This document shows positions 43,325 to 52,700 of a stretch of 64,000 nt of DNA, piece after piece. The DNA is from an uncultured Alistipes sp. (GTDB taxonomy: Bacteria; Bacteroidota; Bacteroidia; Bacteroidales; Rikenellaceae), in the NCBI RefSeq assembly GCF_949296715.1, contig NZ_CASFQD010000048.1:1-64000 (forward strand), in the 5' to 3' direction. Position 1 is the first letter of the stretch. Every line of letters starts with the position of its first letter. The translations under genes and the position numbers were made by a program. The notes below the pieces were generated by a model, which was not told where the DNA came from, searched no databases, and saw nothing but the letters and a program-made list of their open reading frames with translations.

Positions 43325-44224
43325 ATGAACCGCATCCTGCATCTGGACCATGTCCGGCAATACAACGAGCTGCTGCAGGTGGAGACGCTCCACCCGCTGG
43401 TCGGCGTCATCGACTTCGCACAGTGCCGGCCCACGGAGCACATCCGTTTCTGCTTCGGCTTCTACGCCATCTTCCTCAAGGAGGTGCGGTGCGGCGACCT
43501 CATCTACGGACGCAGCACCTACGACTACCAGGAGGGGACACTCGTCTGCCTGGCGCCGGGGCAGTGCATCGGCGTGGACAACCGGGGCGTGAAGTTCCAG
43601 CCCAAGGGGTGGGCGCTGCTCTTCCATCCCGACCTGCTGCGCGGCACGCAGCTCGGGCGCGACATCCGCCGCTACACCTTCTTCTCCTACGAGGTGAACG
43701 AGGCGCTGCACCTCTCGGAGCAGGAGCGGCACACGGTAGTCGACTGTCTTCAAAATATCCGCCACGAGTTGCAGCAGCCCGCCGACCGGCACAGCCGCAC
43801 GCTCATCGTCAACAACATCGAGATGCTGCTCAACTACTGCACGCGCTTCTACGACCGGCAGTTCATCACGCGCAGCCAGATCGCCAACAAGGACATCCTC
43901 GCCCGCTTCGAGCGCATCCTCGACGACTATTTCCGCTCGGACCGTCCGCAGACCGTCGGGCTGCCCACGGTGCAGTACTGCGCCGGCGAGCTGCACCTCT
44001 CGCCCAACTACTTCGGCGACCTGATCAAGCGCGAGACGGGCCGCACGGCGCAGGAGCACATCCAGCTGCGCCTGATCGACGCGGCAAAGGAGCGGATTGC
44101 GGACAGCAGCCGGCAAATCGGCGACGTGGCCTGCGAACTGGGGTTCAAGTACCCACAGCACTTCACACGCCTGTTCAAGAAGATTACTGGCCGCACGCCC
44201 AACGAGTACCGCAGGACGGTCTGA
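43325..44224 (+). CDS. AraC-family regulator, copy B
   Basis: A 299-aa paralogue of the gene at 39481-40383, with the same cupin-like sensor and AraC-type double helix-turn-helix. The region around RTLIVNNIEMLLNYCTRFYD is identical. It differs more in the sensor part (for example RPTEHIRFCFGF) and in the last 60 residues, so the two may answer different signals while reading similar operators. It follows the protease by 40 nt and is probably co-transcribed with the cassette. Confidence 0.93.
   Translation: MNRILHLDHVRQYNELLQVETLHPLVGVIDFAQCRPTEHIRFCFGFYAIFLKEVRCGDLIYGRSTYDYQEGTLVCLAPGQCIGVDNRGVKFQPKGWALLFHPDLLRGTQLGRDIRRYTFFSYEVNEALHLSEQERHTVVDCLQNIRHELQQPADRHSRTLIVNNIEMLLNYCTRFYDRQFITRSQIANKDILARFERILDDYFRSDRPQTVGLPTVQYCAGELHLSPNYFGDLIKRETGRTAQEHIQLRLIDAAKERIADSSRQIGDVACELGFKYPQHFTRLFKKITGRTPNEYRRTV
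43790..43864 (+). repeat. 75-nt inverted repeat arm B (inside araC copy B)
   Basis: Exact reverse complement of 39841-39915. The two arms enclose about 3.9 kb including the YbjN-like/protease cassette. Confidence 0.9.
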
Positions 44225-44246
44225 CCCGCACGGGCGGGGCAGAGAC

Positions 44247-44290
44247 GAAGAAGTCCCGACCTCCGAAACCGGAGATCGGGACTTTCTTCA
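44247..44290. terminator. Bidirectional terminator between araC copy B and the Tat aldo/keto reductase
   Basis: A long stem of AAGTCCCGA/TCGGGACTT and CTCCG/CGGAG with a small internal mismatch, loop AAAC, flanked by GAAG.../...CTTTCTTC. It separates the converging genes. Confidence 0.75.
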
Positions 44291-44345
44291 AGACACGGGC
44301 GCGCCGGAGCGGCCGGGGAGGCCGAATGGGCACCACGGCCGGGTG

Positions 44346-45716
44346 TCAGAGCGTGCCGCTGCGCAGCTGCTCGACGAAGCGGTCGATGCGCTGCAGCTGC
44401 CCGGGAATGTCGATGCTCTGCGGGCAGTGCGACACGCACTGGTCGCAGCCGGTGCAGCGGCTGGCCTGCCGCAGGCGCGGCACGCTGCGGTCGTAGCCCA
44501 CGAGGAAGGCGCGGCGCGCCTGCGCGTAGTTCTCGTCGCGGCTGTCCTTCGGAACGTTGCCCTCGTTGACGCAGCGGTTGTAGTGGGCGAAGATCGCCGG
44601 GATGTCCAGCCCGTAGGGGCAGGGCATGCAGTACTGGCACTCGGTGCAGGGAACCGTCGGGAACTGCAACATGCGCTGCGCCGTATCCTCCAGCAGCGCG
44701 AAGTCCTCCTCGGTCAGCGCCTCGAGCGGCGCATAGGTGCGGATGTTGTCCTGCAGGTGCTCCATGTAGGTCATGCCGCTCAACACGGTCAGCACGCGCG
44801 GGTAGCTTCCCGCGAAACGGAAGGCCCACGACGCGGTGCTCGACGTCGGGCGCCGCTGCTTGAGCCGCGCGACGAGGTGGTCGTTCAGCCGCGACAGGCG
44901 CCCGCCGAGCAGCGGCTCCATGATGACGACCGGAATGCCGCGCTTGTCCAGCTCGCCGTAGAGGTATTCGGCATTGACGTTGCGGCCCGAGGCGTGGCGC
45001 CAGTCAACGTAGTTCATCTGTATCTGCACGAAATCCCACTTCACGCCCATGGCCAGCAGGTAGTCGAAGACCTCGACGGCCCCGTGGAACGACCACCCGA
45101 GGTTGCGGATGCGTCCCGCCTCGCGCTCGCGCAGCAGGAACTCCAGTATGCCGTTGTCGATGAAGCGCTCGCGGAAGGTGCCCAGACCGCTGCCGCCGCC
45201 CACCGAGTGCAGCAGGTAGTAGTCCAGGTAGTCGACCTGCAGCTCCCGGAACGAGTTGCGGTAGAGGGCCAGCGAATTTTCGCGCGTGGGGTTCGAGAAG
45301 TTCGACATCTTCGTGGCGATGAAGAATCGGTCGCGCGGGTGGCGCTTGAGCGCGATGCCCGTGGCACGCTCGGACTGTCCCTGCACGTAGACGGGTGCCG
45401 TATCGAAGTAGTTGACGCCGTGGGCGATGGCGTAGTCGACCAGCTCGTTCACGGCCTGCTGGTCGATGATGCTGCCGTCGGCAGCGGGCTTTTCATACGT
45501 CGGCCAGCGCATGCAACCGTAGCCGAGCAGCGACACGCGGTCGCCCGTCGCCGAGGTGCGGTACTCCATGCCTTCGGTCGGCACCTCGCCCTGCGCCGCG
45601 AGCTTCACCTCCCCCTTCGGGGCACAGCCGTACATCGCGGCCGTCGTGACCAGCGCACTGCCGCCCAGCACCTTCAGGAACTCGCGGCGGCCTATCTTTT
45701 TCTCTTCTTTCTTCAT
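44346..45716 (-). CDS. Tat-exported aldo/keto reductase with C-terminal ferredoxin domain
   Basis: A 456-aa protein. The N-terminus has a twin-arginine signal (GRREFLKVLGG, residues 9-19) and a lipobox-like cysteine C31 (MYGC), so it is probably an exported lipoprotein. The AKR barrel keeps the tetrad: D and Y in YFDTAPVYVQG, K in FIATKMS, H in LLHSVGGG. Two [4Fe-4S]-type clusters follow: CTECQYCMPCP and CTGCDQCVSHCP. It lies 12 nt after the polyferredoxin gene. Periplasmic location makes NADPH use unlikely, so electrons could come from the polyferredoxin; this is inference. Confidence 0.92.
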   Translation of the reverse strand: MKKEEKKIGRREFLKVLGGSALVTTAAMYGCAPKGEVKLAAQGEVPTEGMEYRTSATGDRVSLLGYGCMRWPTYEKPAADGSIIDQQAVNELVDYAIAHGVNYFDTAPVYVQGQSERATGIALKRHPRDRFFIATKMSNFSNPTRENSLALYRNSFRELQVDYLDYYLLHSVGGGSGLGTFRERFIDNGILEFLLREREAGRIRNLGWSFHGAVEVFDYLLAMGVKWDFVQIQMNYVDWRHASGRNVNAEYLYGELDKRGIPVVIMEPLLGGRLSRLNDHLVARLKQRRPTSSTASWAFRFAGSYPRVLTVLSGMTYMEHLQDNIRTYAPLEALTEEDFALLEDTAQRMLQFPTVPCTECQYCMPCPYGLDIPAIFAHYNRCVNEGNVPKDSRDENYAQARRAFLVGYDRSVPRLRQASRCTGCDQCVSHCPQSIDIPGQLQRIDRFVEQLRSGTL

Positions 45717-45728
45717 GGGTTCGATCGA

Positions 45729-47342
45729 TTAAACGGTTCGGTGGCGCAGATGGCCCTCGACATAGATGGCGCTGAACGGCCGCGCCGGGCAGAGGTTCTC
45801 GCAGGCGCCGCAGCCGATGCAACGCTCCTCGTCGACCACGGGGATGAGCCGCGACGCGGGGTCGTCGGGCGCGGCCTTCACCATCGTGATGGCCCCCGTC
45901 GGGCAGTGGCGCGCACAGTTGTCGCACTGCACGTCGTCGCGCAGCGTCACGCAGTTCTCGCGGATCCAGACGGCATGGCCGATCTGCGTCGCGGACTTCT
46001 CGGCGCGCGTGATGGGGCGGATGGCCCCCGTCGGGCAGACCGACGAACACTCGGTGCACTCGGGCCGGCAGTAGCCCCGCTCGTAGGACATCACGGGCTG
46101 CATGAACGAGGTCAGCTTGCCCGAGGGGCGCAGCACGCCGTTCGGGCAGGCCGAGATGCAGAGCTGACACCCCGTGCAATGCGTCGCCAGGTTATGGGCG
46201 CTCAACGATCCCGGCGGGGTCAGCGGCGTGGCACGGTCGGGTATCTTCTTCTCCTCGATCAGGGCCAGTCCGCCGTCGACCTTCATTTCCTGCGCACGGA
46301 CCGTTGCCGCCACGGCCACCGTCCCGAGTCCCGCGAGGAAACGCCGCCGCGAAGGATCGGGAGCCGCCGCACCCGACGCCGCCGTTGCCGGAGCCTTGAC
46401 CGCAGACTTTGCCGGAGCCTCGACCGCAGACTTTGCCGGAGCCTCGACCGCAGACTTTGCCGCACGGGAGGCCGCATCCTTCGGCGAACGGTTCCCGGCG
46501 CCGCCGTTCACCGTATCGCGTGTTTCCCGCCGCCACGTATAGGAGATGGCGCCCTGACGGCAGCTTTCGAGGCAGTCCATGCAGGCGACGCAGCGACTGT
46601 AGTCTATTTCGTGGGCTTCGGGATTGATGCACGACGCCTTGCAGTTGCGGGCACAGAGCTTGCAGCCGTTGCACTTCGAGACATCGAAGCGCGGCTTGAA
46701 GAGCGAGAAGCGCGACAGCATGCCCAGCACCGTACCCACGGGGCAGATCGTGTTGCACCACGTGCGGCCGCCGCGCCAGGCCAGCACGCCGATCAGGAGG
46801 AAGGTCACCGCGGCGACAAGCAGCGTCCCGAGCCCCTTCATCCAGACATCCACCGTATAGAAGGCGTAGCTGTCGAAGTGTTCGGCCGCAAGGGCCAGCA
46901 GGTTGTTGCCCCAGCGCCAGAGCGGCGCAAAAAGGTTCGAGGCGATGCGTCCGTAGGCGCTGTAGGGGGCGATGAGCGCCGCGAGCCAGGCCACCTGCGC
47001 GACGAGCGCCGCGACGAAGAGCACCAGCACGCCATAGCGGAGCCACGTGCGGGCCGGGCGGTAGCGGAAACGGTACTTGCGGCGCCGGCCGGCGATCCAC
47101 GACACGATGTCCTGCATCACGCCCAGCGGGCAGATGACCGAACAGTAGATGCGCCCGAAAAGGAGCGTGAGGAGCACCAGCGCCGCAACGATCCCGAGAT
47201 GGAGCGCCAGGACGGCGGGCAGGAACTGGATGCGGGCCATCCATTCGAGCCACACGTGCAGCGTTCCCGTGAAATCGAGGAACAACAGCGTCAGCGCGAC
47301 GAAAAAGAGGATCGCCACGGCGATTCTGATCTTGCGTAACAT
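45729..47342 (-). CDS. NapH-type membrane polyferredoxin fused to a ferredoxin with internal Tat-like segment
   Basis: A 537-aa protein. The N-terminal half has four to five transmembrane helices with the NapH/CcoG-type motifs YCSVICPLG and WCNTICPVG, then two clusters (CNGCKLCARNC, CVACMDCLESC). A linker of three AKSAVEAP-like octapeptides follows, then SRRRFLAGLGTVAVAATVRAQ near 329-349, which looks like a complete twin-arginine signal. Four more clusters end the protein (CTGCQLCISACP, CTECSSVCP, CDNCARHCP, CIGCGACENLCP). It looks like a fusion of a NapH-like quinol dehydrogenase and a NapG-like ferredoxin. The start at 47342 is chosen; an upstream TTG is possible. Confidence 0.9.
   Translation of the reverse strand: MLRKIRIAVAILFFVALTLLFLDFTGTLHVWLEWMARIQFLPAVLALHLGIVAALVLLTLLFGRIYCSVICPLGVMQDIVSWIAGRRRKYRFRYRPARTWLRYGVLVLFVAALVAQVAWLAALIAPYSAYGRIASNLFAPLWRWGNNLLALAAEHFDSYAFYTVDVWMKGLGTLLVAAVTFLLIGVLAWRGGRTWCNTICPVGTVLGMLSRFSLFKPRFDVSKCNGCKLCARNCKASCINPEAHEIDYSRCVACMDCLESCRQGAISYTWRRETRDTVNGGAGNRSPKDAASRAAKSAVEAPAKSAVEAPAKSAVKAPATAASGAAAPDPSRRRFLAGLGTVAVAATVRAQEMKVDGGLALIEEKKIPDRATPLTPPGSLSAHNLATHCTGCQLCISACPNGVLRPSGKLTSFMQPVMSYERGYCRPECTECSSVCPTGAIRPITRAEKSATQIGHAVWIRENCVTLRDDVQCDNCARHCPTGAITMVKAAPDDPASRLIPVVDEERCIGCGACENLCPARPFSAIYVEGHLRHRTV
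46387..46458 (-). repeat. Three 24-bp in-frame repeats in the polyferredoxin linker
   Basis: Three consecutive 24-bp units differing at one position encode three copies of an AKSAVEAP-like octapeptide between the membrane half and the internal Tat-like segment. The copy number is likely variable by slippage. Confidence 0.9.
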
Positions 47343-47365
47343 AGGCAACAATTATCCGAATAATG

Positions 47366-47373
47366 CAAAGATA
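47366..47373 (-). promoter_or_regulatory. -7 box of the polyferredoxin/Tat-AKR operon
   Basis: TATCTTTG on the minus strand, 23 nt before the start codon. The remaining stretch to the next gene (47374-47595) shows nothing recognisable. Confidence 0.7.
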
Positions 47374-47595
47374 GCGAAAATCCCCGCCTGCGGGACTTTC
47401 CGCAGGACAAAAGTAATACGTCCGTCAAATAAACGTCCTATACGGATTCCGGTTTCGCTTGCCATTTTCCCGGATCGCGGGCCGGCAACGCATCGGCAGC
47501 GCACCGAGGGCCGATGAAACCGCGCTGGGCTCCGATGCAGGCACCGTACAGCGGCAGGAAAGGGGCACGATCCCCGCACCTTTTATTAATTAGGC

Positions 47596-48444
47596 CTACT
47601 TCTTGGAGTTGCGGAACTCGGTGGGGGATTCGCCCGTATGCTTCTTGAAGAATCGGCCCAGGTACGACTGGTCGGGGAAGCGCAGCCGGTAGGCAATTTC
47701 CTGCACCGAGAGGTCCGTGGACTGCAACAACACCTTGATCTCCAGAACCACGGAGCGGTCGATGAACTCCTTGGCCGAACTGTGCGAGATATTGCGCACG
47801 ATCGTCGACAGGTAGCGCGTCGAGATGCAGAGCTTGTCCGCATAGAACGTCACCTCGCGCTCCCGGGTGCAATGCTCGTGTACGAGCGCCACGAACCGAT
47901 GGAAAAGGTCCGTCTGCCGCGTCGTAGACTCCGGCACGCGCCGCTTGTGGGCATTCATGCGCTGCATCTTGTCGTAGAACTCCAGCAGCACGTTCTGAAG
48001 GCGGTTCTTGATGATCGTGTTGCGGAACATGTTGCTGCGGTCGCGGTAGGTGTAGGCCGCCATCTGGTACCAGATCGTGATCCCCTCGACGATCCGCGCC
48101 GGCGGATTGGAGATGGGATGCATGCCCAGCTGGTGAAAAAACGACGGATCGAGCCGGAACGCCGCCTCGGCAAACAGATCCCGCGAAAAGGCACAATAGG
48201 TGATCCGAAAATCCTCCGAACAGTCCGACAGCATCAGAATCCAGCCCGGGAGCAGCACCACCACCGTATTGCGGCGTATCTCGCCCCGTATCTGATTGAC
48301 AGCGACCGTTGCGTGGCCGCTCCGGCAGAAGAGCAGGGCACCGCTCTCGCAGCGGCAGGCGTTATTGCTGAAAAAGGAGAAATCGGACTCTCCGACGACA
48401 AATTGCTCGTCGGCAGTCGTGATTATCGGATTCATCTGTGACAT
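47596..48444 (-). CDS. AraC-family regulator divergent from the RND operon
   Basis: A 282-aa protein with an N-terminal cupin-like sensor domain and a C-terminal AraC double helix-turn-helix (about 180-280: LCISTRYLSTIVRNISHSSAKEFI and VQEIAYRLRFPDQSYLGRFFKKHTGESPTEFR). It is only distantly related to the AraC pair at 39-44 kb. It is encoded divergently from the RND efflux operon across a 163-bp AT-rich gap, and so is a candidate regulator of it. MNPII (48435) is an alternative start. Confidence 0.9.
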   Translation of the reverse strand: MSQMNPIITTADEQFVVGESDFSFFSNNACRCESGALLFCRSGHATVAVNQIRGEIRRNTVVVLLPGWILMLSDCSEDFRITYCAFSRDLFAEAAFRLDPSFFHQLGMHPISNPPARIVEGITIWYQMAAYTYRDRSNMFRNTIIKNRLQNVLLEFYDKMQRMNAHKRRVPESTTRQTDLFHRFVALVHEHCTREREVTFYADKLCISTRYLSTIVRNISHSSAKEFIDRSVVLEIKVLLQSTDLSVQEIAYRLRFPDQSYLGRFFKKHTGESPTEFRNSKK

Positions 48445-48463
48445 ACATATTTCTTTTTTCGAA

Positions 48464-48471
48464 CAAAAATA
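48464..48471 (-). promoter_or_regulatory. -7 box of the araC-type gene
   Basis: TATTTTTG on the minus strand, 20 nt before the start codon. Confidence 0.6.
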
Positions 48472-48558
48472 GTGATAAAATTGTTAATAAGCCGAATTTT
48501 GTTCCGAAAATCACCAACACTGTTCGCAATATAAAGCAGAAAGACAACGTTTTTAGAA

Positions 48559-48566
48559 TACTTTTG
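48559..48566 (+). promoter_or_regulatory. -7 box of the RND efflux operon
   Basis: TACTTTTG, 41 nt before the adaptor start codon, in an AT-rich divergent region. Confidence 0.65.
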
Positions 48567-48607
48567 CACCTGAAAAAGTTTTTTAGTACAAACAAAGAAA
48601 AGGAATT

Positions 48608-49783
48608 ATGAAGCAAACATTTGTGAAAGCAGCATTTATGATCTGCTGCATGGCAGTTGTTTCGTGCGGACAGGCTCCGACGGCCATGGGGCCCGGCGAA
48701 TACGCCGTGACGACCATCGCCACCACCGACCGCGAAATCCCGAGCAACTACTCGGCATCCATCCGCGGACGTCAGGACATCGAAATCTATCCGCAGGTGT
48801 CGGGAACGATCTTCCAGCTCTGTGTCACGGAGGGCCAGCGCGTCTCGAACGGCCAGACGCTCTTCATCATCGACCAGGTCCCCTACAAGGCCGCCCTGCA
48901 GACTGCCGAAGCCAATGTTGCGGCTGCCGAGGCCAGCGTCGCCACGGCACAGCTCACCTATGACAGCAAGAAGGAGCTCTACGCCCGCAAGGTCGTATCG
49001 CTGTTCGACCTCTCGACGGCCGAAAACAACCTGCTCACGGCCAAGGCCCAGCTCGCCCAGGCCGAGGCGCAGCGCGTCAATGCCGCCAACAACCTTTCAT
49101 ACACCATCGTGAAGAGCCCCGCAAACGGCGTGGTCGGCACGCTGCCGTACCGTGTCGGCGCACTGGTCAGCGCGTCGATTCCGCAGCCGCTGACCACCGT
49201 GTCGGACAACTCCGAGATGTACGTCTACTTCTCGATGACCGAGAACCAGCTGCTCGACCTCACGCGCCGCTACGGCTCGATCGAGGAGACGCTCAAGAAC
49301 ATGCCCGACGTCGAGCTGCAGCTCAACGACGGATCGCTCTACGACCAGACGGGCCGCATCGAGTCCATCAGCGGCGTGATCGACACCTCGACGGGCAGCG
49401 TCCAGCTGCGCGCCGCCTTCCCCAACAAGGGAGGTCTGCTGCACAGCGGCGGCTCGGGCAACATCATCCTGACGACCAACTACAAGGACTGCATCGCCAT
49501 TCCGCAGGCCGCCACGTTCGAACTGCAGGACAAGGTATATGTCTACAAACTCGTCGACGGCAAGGCTTCGTCGGCCCCCGTTCAGGTGGCAAGCATCTCC
49601 AACGGCACGGAATACATCGTCCTCTCGGGCCTTGTTCCGGGTGACGTGATCATCACCGAAGGCGTCGGCCTGCTGCGCGAGGGTACGCCCGTCGTTCCGA
49701 AGGGCCTGGCAACAGCCCAGCCCGCACAGGAGGCTCCCGCAGCCGACGCAGCTACTCAAACCGAAACCGGAAAGGAGGAATAA
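48608..49783 (+). CDS. RND efflux periplasmic adaptor lipoprotein (AcrA-like)
   Basis: A 391-aa protein with lipoprotein signal MKQTFVKAAFMICCMAVVSCG. A lipoyl-like part (IEIYPQVSGTIFQLCVTEGQRVSNGQTLFIID), a coiled-coil hairpin (about 95-155), and a beta-barrel and membrane-proximal domain follow (SNGTEYIVLSGLVPGDVIITEG). It connects the RND pump with the TolC protein encoded downstream. It is first in the operon and ends 3 nt before the pump gene. Confidence 0.93.
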   Translation: MKQTFVKAAFMICCMAVVSCGQAPTAMGPGEYAVTTIATTDREIPSNYSASIRGRQDIEIYPQVSGTIFQLCVTEGQRVSNGQTLFIIDQVPYKAALQTAEANVAAAEASVATAQLTYDSKKELYARKVVSLFDLSTAENNLLTAKAQLAQAEAQRVNAANNLSYTIVKSPANGVVGTLPYRVGALVSASIPQPLTTVSDNSEMYVYFSMTENQLLDLTRRYGSIEETLKNMPDVELQLNDGSLYDQTGRIESISGVIDTSTGSVQLRAAFPNKGGLLHSGGSGNIILTTNYKDCIAIPQAATFELQDKVYVYKLVDGKASSAPVQVASISNGTEYIVLSGLVPGDVIITEGVGLLREGTPVVPKGLATAQPAQEAPAADAATQTETGKEE

Positions 49784-49786
49784 CCC

Positions 49787-52700
49787 ATGACACTCAAGCA
49801 TTTTATCGAACGCCCCGTACTGGCGTCCGTCATCTCCATTCTGATCGTCATCGCCGGTATTCTCGGCCTTGCGACGCTGCCCGTGGAGCAGTACCCGGAC
49901 ATCGCGCCCCCGACGGTGATGGTCCGCGCCTCCTATCCGGGCGCCAGCGCCGAGACCATCCAGAAATCGGTTGTCGTGCCGCTCGAAGAAGCCATCAACG
50001 GCGTCGAGGACATGACCTACATCACCTCGTCGGCCGCCGTCGGCAGCGCCAGCATCAGCGTCTATTTCCGTCAGGGCACCGACGCCGACATGGCTGCCGT
50101 GAACGTCCAGAACAAGGTGGCTACGGCCAACGGACAGCTGCCGTCGGAAGTCACGCAGATCGGCGTGACGACCATGAAGCGCCAGACCTCCATGGTCAAG
50201 ATTTTCTCGCTCTACAGCCCCGACGACAGCTACGACGAGACCTTCCTGGCCAACTACCTGAAGATCAACATCGAGCCGCGTATCCTGCGTATCCAGGGCG
50301 TGGGTGAGGCCTTCACGCTGGGTGCCGACTACTCGATGCGCGTATGGCTCAAGCCCGACGTCATGGCCCAGTACAAGCTCATTCCGTCGGACGTAACCGC
50401 CGTACTGGCCGAGCAGAACATCGAGGCCGCCACGGGTACGCTGGGCGAGAACTCCGACAACACGTTCCAGTACACGATGAAATACCGCGGCCGCATCCAG
50501 ACTCCCGAGGAGTTCGGTCAGATCGTCATCCGCTCCGAGGAGGACGGCAGCGTGCTCCGCCTGAAGGATATCGCCGATATCGAACTGGGCCGTGAGTCCT
50601 ACGCCTTCAAAGGCTACACCAACGGCCACCCGGGTGTCAGCGCCATGGTCTTCCAGACGGCCGGTTCGAACGCCACGCAGGTCGTCAACGACATCGACGC
50701 GCTGCTGGCCGAGGTCGAGGCCGAACTGCCGAAAGGCGTGGCCATCGCCCACCTGCAGAGTGTGAACGACTTTCTCTACGCCTCGATCAACGAGGTGATC
50801 AAGACCCTGATCGAGGCCATCATCCTCGTCGTGCTGGTCGTGTACGTCTTCCTGCAGGACATCCGCTCGACGCTCATCCCGACGGTGTCGATCCTCGTAT
50901 CGCTCATCGGTACCTTCGCGTTCCTCGCCGTGGCGGGTTTCTCGATCAACCTGCTGACGCTCTTCGCCCTGGTGCTTGCCATCGGTACGGTCGTCGACGA
51001 TGCCATCATCGTGGTCGAAGCCGTGCAGGCGCGCTTCGACGTCGGCTACAAATCCTCGTTCATGGCCACGATCGACGCCATGTCGGGCATCTCGTCGGCC
51101 ATCATCACCTCGACGCTCGTCTTCATGGCCGTGTTCATCCCCGTGTCGATGATGGGCGGTACGTCGGGTATCTTCTACACGCAGTTCGGTCTGACGATGG
51201 CCGTGGCCGTGGGTATCTCGGCCATCAACGCCCTGACGCTCTCGCCGGCGCTCTGCGCCCTGATTCTCAAGCCCTACATGGATGAGAACGGCGAGATGCG
51301 CGACAACTTTGCCGCCCGCTTCCGCAAGGCCTTCAACTCGGCCTTCACGGTCATGATCGCCAAGTACAAGCACGGTGTGCTGCTCTTCATCAAGCACAAG
51401 TGGCTCATGTGGTCGACGCTCTTCCTCGCACTGGGCGCGCTGGTCGTCCTGATGAACACCACGAAGACGGGTCTGGTGCCCGACGAGGACCAGGGTACGA
51501 TCATGGTCAACGTCACCACGGCCCCGGGTTCGTCGCTCTCCGAGACGCACAAGGTCATGGAGGAAGTGTCGGAGCGTATCCAGGGCATTCCGCAGATCCG
51601 CGACTTCATGCAGACGGCCGGCTACGGCATGATCGCAGGCCAGGGTTCCTCCTACGGCATGTGTATCATCAAGCTGAAGAACTGGGAGGAGCGTCCCGAC
51701 AAGGAGGACGCCGTGAATGCCGTCATCGGACAGATCTACGGACGCACGGCCGACATCAAGGATGCGCAGATCTTCGCCGTGGCACCGCCGATGATTTCTG
51801 GTTACGGTACGTCGACCGGTTTCTCGATGCACCTGCAGGACAAGGCCGGCGGCGAGCTCAAGGACTTCTACAACATCTACCTTCAGTTCATCGCGGCGCT
51901 GAACCAGCGTCCCGAGATCGAGCGCGCCTACTCGACCTTCAACATCAACTTCCCGCAGTACCTCGTGGACATCGACGCTGCGAAGGCCAAGCGTGCGGGC
52001 GTCTCGCCGAACACGCTGCTCTCGACGCTGGCAGGCTACTACGGAGGCCAGTACGTATCGAACATCAACCGTTTCTCGAAGATGTACTACGTGACGATGC
52101 AGGCCGACCCGAAATACCGTCTCGACGCCGAATCGCTCAACCACGTCTACGTGCGCATGGACAACGGCGAAATGGCCCCGTTGAGCCAGTTCATCACCCT
52201 GACGCGCGTCTACAGCTCGGAGGTGCTCAACCGCTTCAACATGTACAACTCGATCGCCGTGAACGGTACGGCCGCCAACGGCTATTCGTCGGGTGACGCC
52301 ATCCAGGCCATCCGCGAGGTGGCTGCCGAGGTGCTGCCGCGTGGCTACGGATTCGAATTCGACGGCATCACGCGCGAGGAGGCCCAGACGGGCAGCAACA
52401 CGGCCATCATCTTCGGCATCTGCATCCTGCTGATCTACCTGATTTTGAGCGCCCTCTACGAGAGCTTCCTCATTCCGTTCGCCGTGATCCTCGCCGTACC
52501 GTGCGGTCTGATGGGTTCGTTCCTCTTCGCCAAGATCATGGGCATGGAGAACAACATCTACCTGCAGACGGGTATCATCATGCTCATCGGTCTGTTGTCG
52601 AAGACCGCCATCCTGATCACGGAGTACGCCGCCGACCGCCGCCGCGCCGGCATGAGCCTCACGCAGGCCGCCGTCTCGGCCGCCAAGGCCCGTCTGCGTC

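Noticed and set aside
46387..46458. CRISPR-like or transposon-end repeats in the polyferredoxin gene
   Set aside because: The 24-bp units are in frame and directly adjacent; they encode a linker.
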